Part shown: piece by piece, positions 14,448-17,970 of the stretch | Layout of the letters: every line of letters begins with the position of its first letter | How positions within the stretch are numbered: position 1 is the stretch's first letter | Assembly: GCA_024278215.1 (NCBI GenBank) | Contig: JAJRTR010000162.1 | Coordinates: 1-17,970, forward strand | DNA: 17,970 nt | Reading direction: 5' to 3' | Source of the DNA: a bacterium | GTDB lineage: Bacteria > UBP15 > UBA6099 > JAJRTR01 | Notes under the pieces: model-generated | The model's database searches: none | Told to the model about the DNA's origin: nothing | Seen by the model: only the letters and a program-made list of their open reading frames with translations | Translations under genes and position numbers: made by a program

Positions 14448-16343
14448 TTATGTGTTTACCGTATAATTATCCCACTGGTCCATACACTTGAGCAGAACGA
14501 AAAGATTCCATATTTTTTTCCTGTTGTCTTCATGGCCCGCGACGTGTCGTTCGAGTATTCCGCGCACCGCATCGGGTCTGAAAAGCCCGTCCCTGCCGAG
14601 CCGGTCGGCGGAAAGTGTGTCGAGAATCTCTTCTTTCAAGTCTTTTTTTATCCAGGCCGTGAGCGGTATGCCGAAGCCCTTCTTTTTGCGGGCGAGCACA
14701 AATGGCGGCACAACACCCGCGACGGCTTTCTTGAGAAGGTATTTCGTTTTCAGCCCCCTCAGTTTGAACCCGGCGGGCAGAGTGCAGACAAACTCGACGA
14801 TCCTGTGATCGAGCATCGGTGTGCGCACTTCGAGCGAGTGCATCATACTCGCCCGGTCCACCTTCGCCAGCATATTCTCGGCGAGAAAATAGCGCACATC
14901 GAGGAACAATGATTTGTCCAGATCGCTCATGCTTTGCATGTTGCTTCCCAGCGATTCCTCAGGCAGGCTGAAAATATTATTATTTTTGACTTTATCGTAT
15001 ATTTCGGCTGACAGCACGCCGCTTTTTTCATGCGGCGCGAAGGGGCCGAGCCATACAAAATGGCGCGCGACAGTATCGTAGTTCATGCCGTTGAGAAATT
15101 TGCCGAGCATATAAACAGGCGTAAGATTCTTTTCCGACACGGGCATCATCGCCACAGCCGCCGCGAGCGCTTTCCTGACAAAAGAAGGAAGTGCCCTGAA
15201 GTATGGGAAAAACTTGTGTGCCTGGTATGTCTGGTAGCCGCCGAAAAGTTCGTCCGCACCGTCGCCGCTGAGAGCAACCGTCACATGCCGCCGCGTGAAT
15301 CGCGACAGCAGGCTGGTCGGTATCAGCGACGGGTCGGACAGAGGTTCGTCGAGATACCCCAGCACTTCCGGCAGAATACCGGCCATTGTGCCCGGAGACA
15401 GCATTTCCTGCCTGTGGTCGGTGCCGATAGCGGCGGCGGCCCTGCGCGCGTATTCGGATTCGTCGAACGAAGGTTCCTCGAACCCGACGCTGAAGCTCTT
15501 TATGTTCGGAGAAAAGCGCGTGGCGACCGAGGCAATGCAGGTCGAGTCCAGACCGCCGCTCAGGAACGATCCCACCGGCACATCGGCGATGAGCCGCAGC
15601 CGCACGGCATCCTCGATCAGCTCCATCAGCCTCTCGGCGGCATCGTCTTCGCTCATTGTAAAGTCCGCCGCGCGTGGCAGGTCCCAGTATCTTTCAACTT
15701 TACATCTGCCGCCGGAATATATCAGCATCTCGCCGGGGCCAAGCTTGTTGATGCCGCTGATTATCGTTCCGGGCGGCGGCACATATTCATAAGTCAGGTA
15801 TTGATTGAGGCATTGAAAATCAATTTGCGAGTCGACGCCGGGTGCCGCGAGTATGGCTTTCATTTCCGAGCCGAAAATCAGCCGTCCGCGCCGTGCTGAA
15901 TAATACAACGGTTTTATACCAAGCCGGTCCCTGTACAGCAACAGTTTTTTCTTTCCTCTGTCCCATAGCGCGATGCCGAACATCCCGTTGAGGTGATGGA
16001 CGAAAGCGTCGCCGTATTCTTCATACAGGTGCGGGATGACTTCAGTATCTGAACTCGTTTTGAACCTGTGCCCCTTCGACTCCAGGCCGATCTTCAGAGC
16101 GCGGTAATTATATATCTCACCGTTGAAAACGACTTTGACCTTGCCGTCCTCATTTCCCATGGGCTGCCTGCCCGTGCTGAGGTCGATGATCGAAAGCCGG
16201 CGCATGCCGAGCGACGCACGCGCGCCGAAGTAATAGCCGTCTTCGTCCGGTCCGCGCCGCCGCAGCGTCTCGCACATCGCCCTGACCGCCCGCTCGAGCG
16301 GCCCCGTTTCACTTTCGTTGACTATTCCGCAGATTCCGCACAT
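14448..16343 (-). CDS. asnB: Asparagine synthase (glutamine-hydrolysing)
   Basis: The product is 631 residues, the usual length for the class with an extended C-terminus. The N-terminal Ntn glutaminase begins MCGICGI, so Cys2 is the nucleophile after Met removal. Its glutamine-binding residues Arg49, Asn74-Gly75-Glu76 and Asp99 are present. The ATP-pyrophosphatase domain has SGGLDST at 262-268 and later SGDGADELFGGY. Both active sites look intact. The reaction is aspartate + glutamine + ATP to asparagine + glutamate. Members of this length also amidate surface glycans or natural products, so with a GT-C gene next door an exopolysaccharide role is possible. The start is fixed by the catalytic Cys2; the Shine-Dalgarno is weak. 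The 115-base gap to the upstream exporter shows no gene. Confidence 0.93.
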   Translation of the reverse strand: MCGICGIVNESETGPLERAVRAMCETLRRRGPDEDGYYFGARASLGMRRLSIIDLSTGRQPMGNEDGKVKVVFNGEIYNYRALKIGLESKGHRFKTSSDTEVIPHLYEEYGDAFVHHLNGMFGIALWDRGKKKLLLYRDRLGIKPLYYSARRGRLIFGSEMKAILAAPGVDSQIDFQCLNQYLTYEYVPPPGTIISGINKLGPGEMLIYSGGRCKVERYWDLPRAADFTMSEDDAAERLMELIEDAVRLRLIADVPVGSFLSGGLDSTCIASVATRFSPNIKSFSVGFEEPSFDESEYARRAAAAIGTDHRQEMLSPGTMAGILPEVLGYLDEPLSDPSLIPTSLLSRFTRRHVTVALSGDGADELFGGYQTYQAHKFFPYFRALPSFVRKALAAAVAMMPVSEKNLTPVYMLGKFLNGMNYDTVARHFVWLGPFAPHEKSGVLSAEIYDKVKNNNIFSLPEESLGSNMQSMSDLDKSLFLDVRYFLAENMLAKVDRASMMHSLEVRTPMLDHRIVEFVCTLPAGFKLRGLKTKYLLKKAVAGVVPPFVLARKKKGFGIPLTAWIKKDLKEEILDTLSADRLGRDGLFRPDAVRGILERHVAGHEDNRKKIWNLFVLLKCMDQWDNYTVNT

Positions 16344-16458
16344 AAACCGTTTCCCGTTTCAAGGCAGCCTGCACGGCATATAAAGATCATTAACCTGAAG
16401 CAATTAGAAAATTCCGATTATGTCGCGACCGGCGGCATTCGGCTCCCCTGATTATTTA

Positions 16459-17481
16459 TCAGACACCGGAATACTTCCTGGAACTCGTCGCAGTGCGTAC
16501 CGGGTTATTCATGTTCGCAAGGTAAACACCCGCGATCACCGTCGCCGTGCCGCCGAGCAGCATCGGCGTAACCGGCTCGCGGATCGTCGCCCAGGCTATT
16601 ATCATAGTAATCGCGCATTGCAGGTATATCATGTTGGACACAAAAACTATGCCGAGCGCCGCCATCGTACGGTTCCACACAATAAACGCCAGCGCCGAAC
16701 AGAAGACGCCCAGGAAGATCACTCCCAGAAGTGATACAGGCGTGATAGCGGTCGCCCGGCCCGCGCTGAATTCCCAGGCGGAAAACGGCAGCAGGCAGAT
16801 CACTCCCGCGAAAATCATTTTCCTGGACACCAGCAGCGCGTCGTATTTCTCGACAATCTTTTTCCCCACAAGCGTGTAGGCCGCCCACGCCGCCGCGGAC
16901 AATACTATCATCAGGTCGCCCAGTGGGTTCAAATCGAAATTTACTTGGCCGTTCCACACAACAAACGCGCTGCCAAGGAACGCAAGCGCCGTGCCCGCCC
17001 AGTTTATCGGGCCGGGCCGCAGCCCGAAGAATAGCGACGCACCTATCAGTGTGAAAACCGGCGCGAGCGACACAATTATAGAAGCGTTTGTGGCAGTCGT
17101 ATGTATCAGCCCGAAGTTCTCGAATGTAAAGTATAGAAAAACACCGAAAACACCCATCAGGTACATCGTCGTGACATCCCGCCTGCCAGGCGGATGTTTC
17201 GCTTTGCCGTTGCCGCCGTTCGGCACCATATACAAAACAGCCAGAGCCAGGAGAAACCGCAGAAAAGCGAGTGTAAAAGGCGGGATGATCCCGTCGCGCA
17301 CCGTCAGCCTGATTATCACATAGGAAAAACCCCATATAACCATAACCAGGATCACGAGAAATACATTGAAGAAAAAGGTGAGCCTGCCGGTCGGTTGAGA
17401 CTTCCCACCAGCGCCTGTGTTCGCATCATGGTTCATCTCCGGGTTCACATTTCTGTTATTGTCAAAACCGGTTTCGGACAT
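16459..17481 (-). CDS. EamA/DMT-superfamily transporter
   Basis: The product is 340 residues. After a hydrophilic N-terminus of about 33 residues come ten hydrophobic spans in two EamA repeats, about 38-172 and 187-322. The first repeat opens with VIWGFSYVIIRL, matching the conserved W-G-x-x-x-x-x-K/R start, followed by the PFTLAFLRFLLA segment. Members export amino acids, sugars or metabolites across the inner membrane; the substrate cannot be told. ATG 17481 is used; Met16 is an alternative that would shorten the hydrophilic leader. It is first in the minus-strand run leading to asnB. Confidence 0.88.
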   Translation of the reverse strand: MSETGFDNNRNVNPEMNHDANTGAGGKSQPTGRLTFFFNVFLVILVMVIWGFSYVIIRLTVRDGIIPPFTLAFLRFLLALAVLYMVPNGGNGKAKHPPGRRDVTTMYLMGVFGVFLYFTFENFGLIHTTATNASIIVSLAPVFTLIGASLFFGLRPGPINWAGTALAFLGSAFVVWNGQVNFDLNPLGDLMIVLSAAAWAAYTLVGKKIVEKYDALLVSRKMIFAGVICLLPFSAWEFSAGRATAITPVSLLGVIFLGVFCSALAFIVWNRTMAALGIVFVSNMIYLQCAITMIIAWATIREPVTPMLLGGTATVIAGVYLANMNNPVRTATSSRKYSGV

Positions 17482-17970
17482 AATTCATCCACATTCGCGC
17501 ACCCATCGCCATAGTTCGCATACGCGCAAAACGATTGTTATTGATCATCAGATATTATTATACAATCAATGGTTAATAGGAAATATTGTTCGGTTTTCAT
17601 TTTACAAAACATGCAACTGTTCACTGGTGCAGATTTTGCAAAAACAGCTTATAATATCTGTAGCTTCTTCGCTTCACTCAGGATGACATCCCCCGGATTA
17701 TGAGTTTTATACAATGCTGTCAGTAAAGCATGGAATGCAAAAACGTCAGTTTTTGCGAAATGTATCTTTTATATTATGCCGTCTTCACACTTGCAGCGAC
17801 ACAGCCACTGCGTTCCAGGCTTTTTACTCCACCCGCAGTGAACAGTTTCAGGACTCCTGACCTGGGAGAAGGGTAAAAAAGAGGGCATGGCGAGAGAGGC
17901 ACACAAAAAAGCGTATGAATAAAGGGAAAAAGTTGAGTGGAGAGAAAGATAACAAAATATGACGGGACGC
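17482..17970. other. Gene-free stretch at the window end
   Basis: No convincing coding frame was found. The stretch at 17661-17697 (TTCTTCGCTTCACTCAGGAT plus GACATCCCCCGG) looks like the TTCGCT...CTCAGGATGAC repeat that I recall as common in diverse bacterial draft genomes. The upstream 80 bases before the exporter are AT-rich and could hold its promoter. Confidence 0.35.

Noticed and set aside
17870-17970. Possible gene start near the window end (ATGGCGAGAGAGGC and ATGAATAAAGGG)
   Set aside because: Both frames stop within about 16 codons.

Overview
The window looks like chromosomal DNA of an uncultured Gram-negative bacterium, probably anaerobic or facultative. It carries a five-haem c-type cytochrome, a lipoprotein beta-propeller, a cobalamin-type radical SAM enzyme and an AmtB/PII pair. 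No gene fixes the phylum; the mixture would suit a candidate phylum or a deltaproteobacterial/PVC-like lineage, and I leave it open. No tRNA, rRNA or CRISPR array was seen.

Layout. The first 5.1 kb reads on the plus strand. A two-gene unit (141-2818) encodes a B12-binding-type radical SAM protein and a DegT/DnrJ/EryC1/StrS-family PLP aminotransferase. A nitrogen unit follows: ammonium transporter amtB (3187-4524) and a PII protein (4774-5115) that lacks the usual T-loop tyrosine. Their intergenic gap is packed with hairpins. From 5.2 to 9.4 kb, on the minus strand, a membrane-anchored multihaem cytochrome is translationally coupled (ATGA overlap) to a secreted lipoprotein with 13 Asp-box (BNR) repeats.

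The accessory zone is 9.4-12.6 kb. It holds a hicB-hicA toxin-antitoxin pair, full and partial copies of a 164-bp dispersed repeat, a 177-bp MITE-like element inserted in one of those copies, an IS110-type transposase remnant between long inverted arms, two back-to-back hairpins, and an AT-rich orphan gene for a secreted SH3b-domain protein. The last part (12.77-17.48 kb, minus strand) is an ordinary cluster: EamA/DMT exporter, asparagine synthase, GT-C-type membrane glycosyltransferase and a small thiamine-binding-like (MTH1187/YqgV) protein.

The most unusual structure is at 9703-10371. The hicA reading frame runs on past its normal end for about 146 codons, through the dispersed repeat and the 177-bp element. 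That element has terminal inverted repeats and a 6-bp target duplication, is exactly 59 codons long, sits in phase and has no stop codon. The uninterrupted repeat copy at 5216-5379 is the matching empty site. This resembles in principle the Rickettsia palindromic elements, which insert in frame in coding genes.
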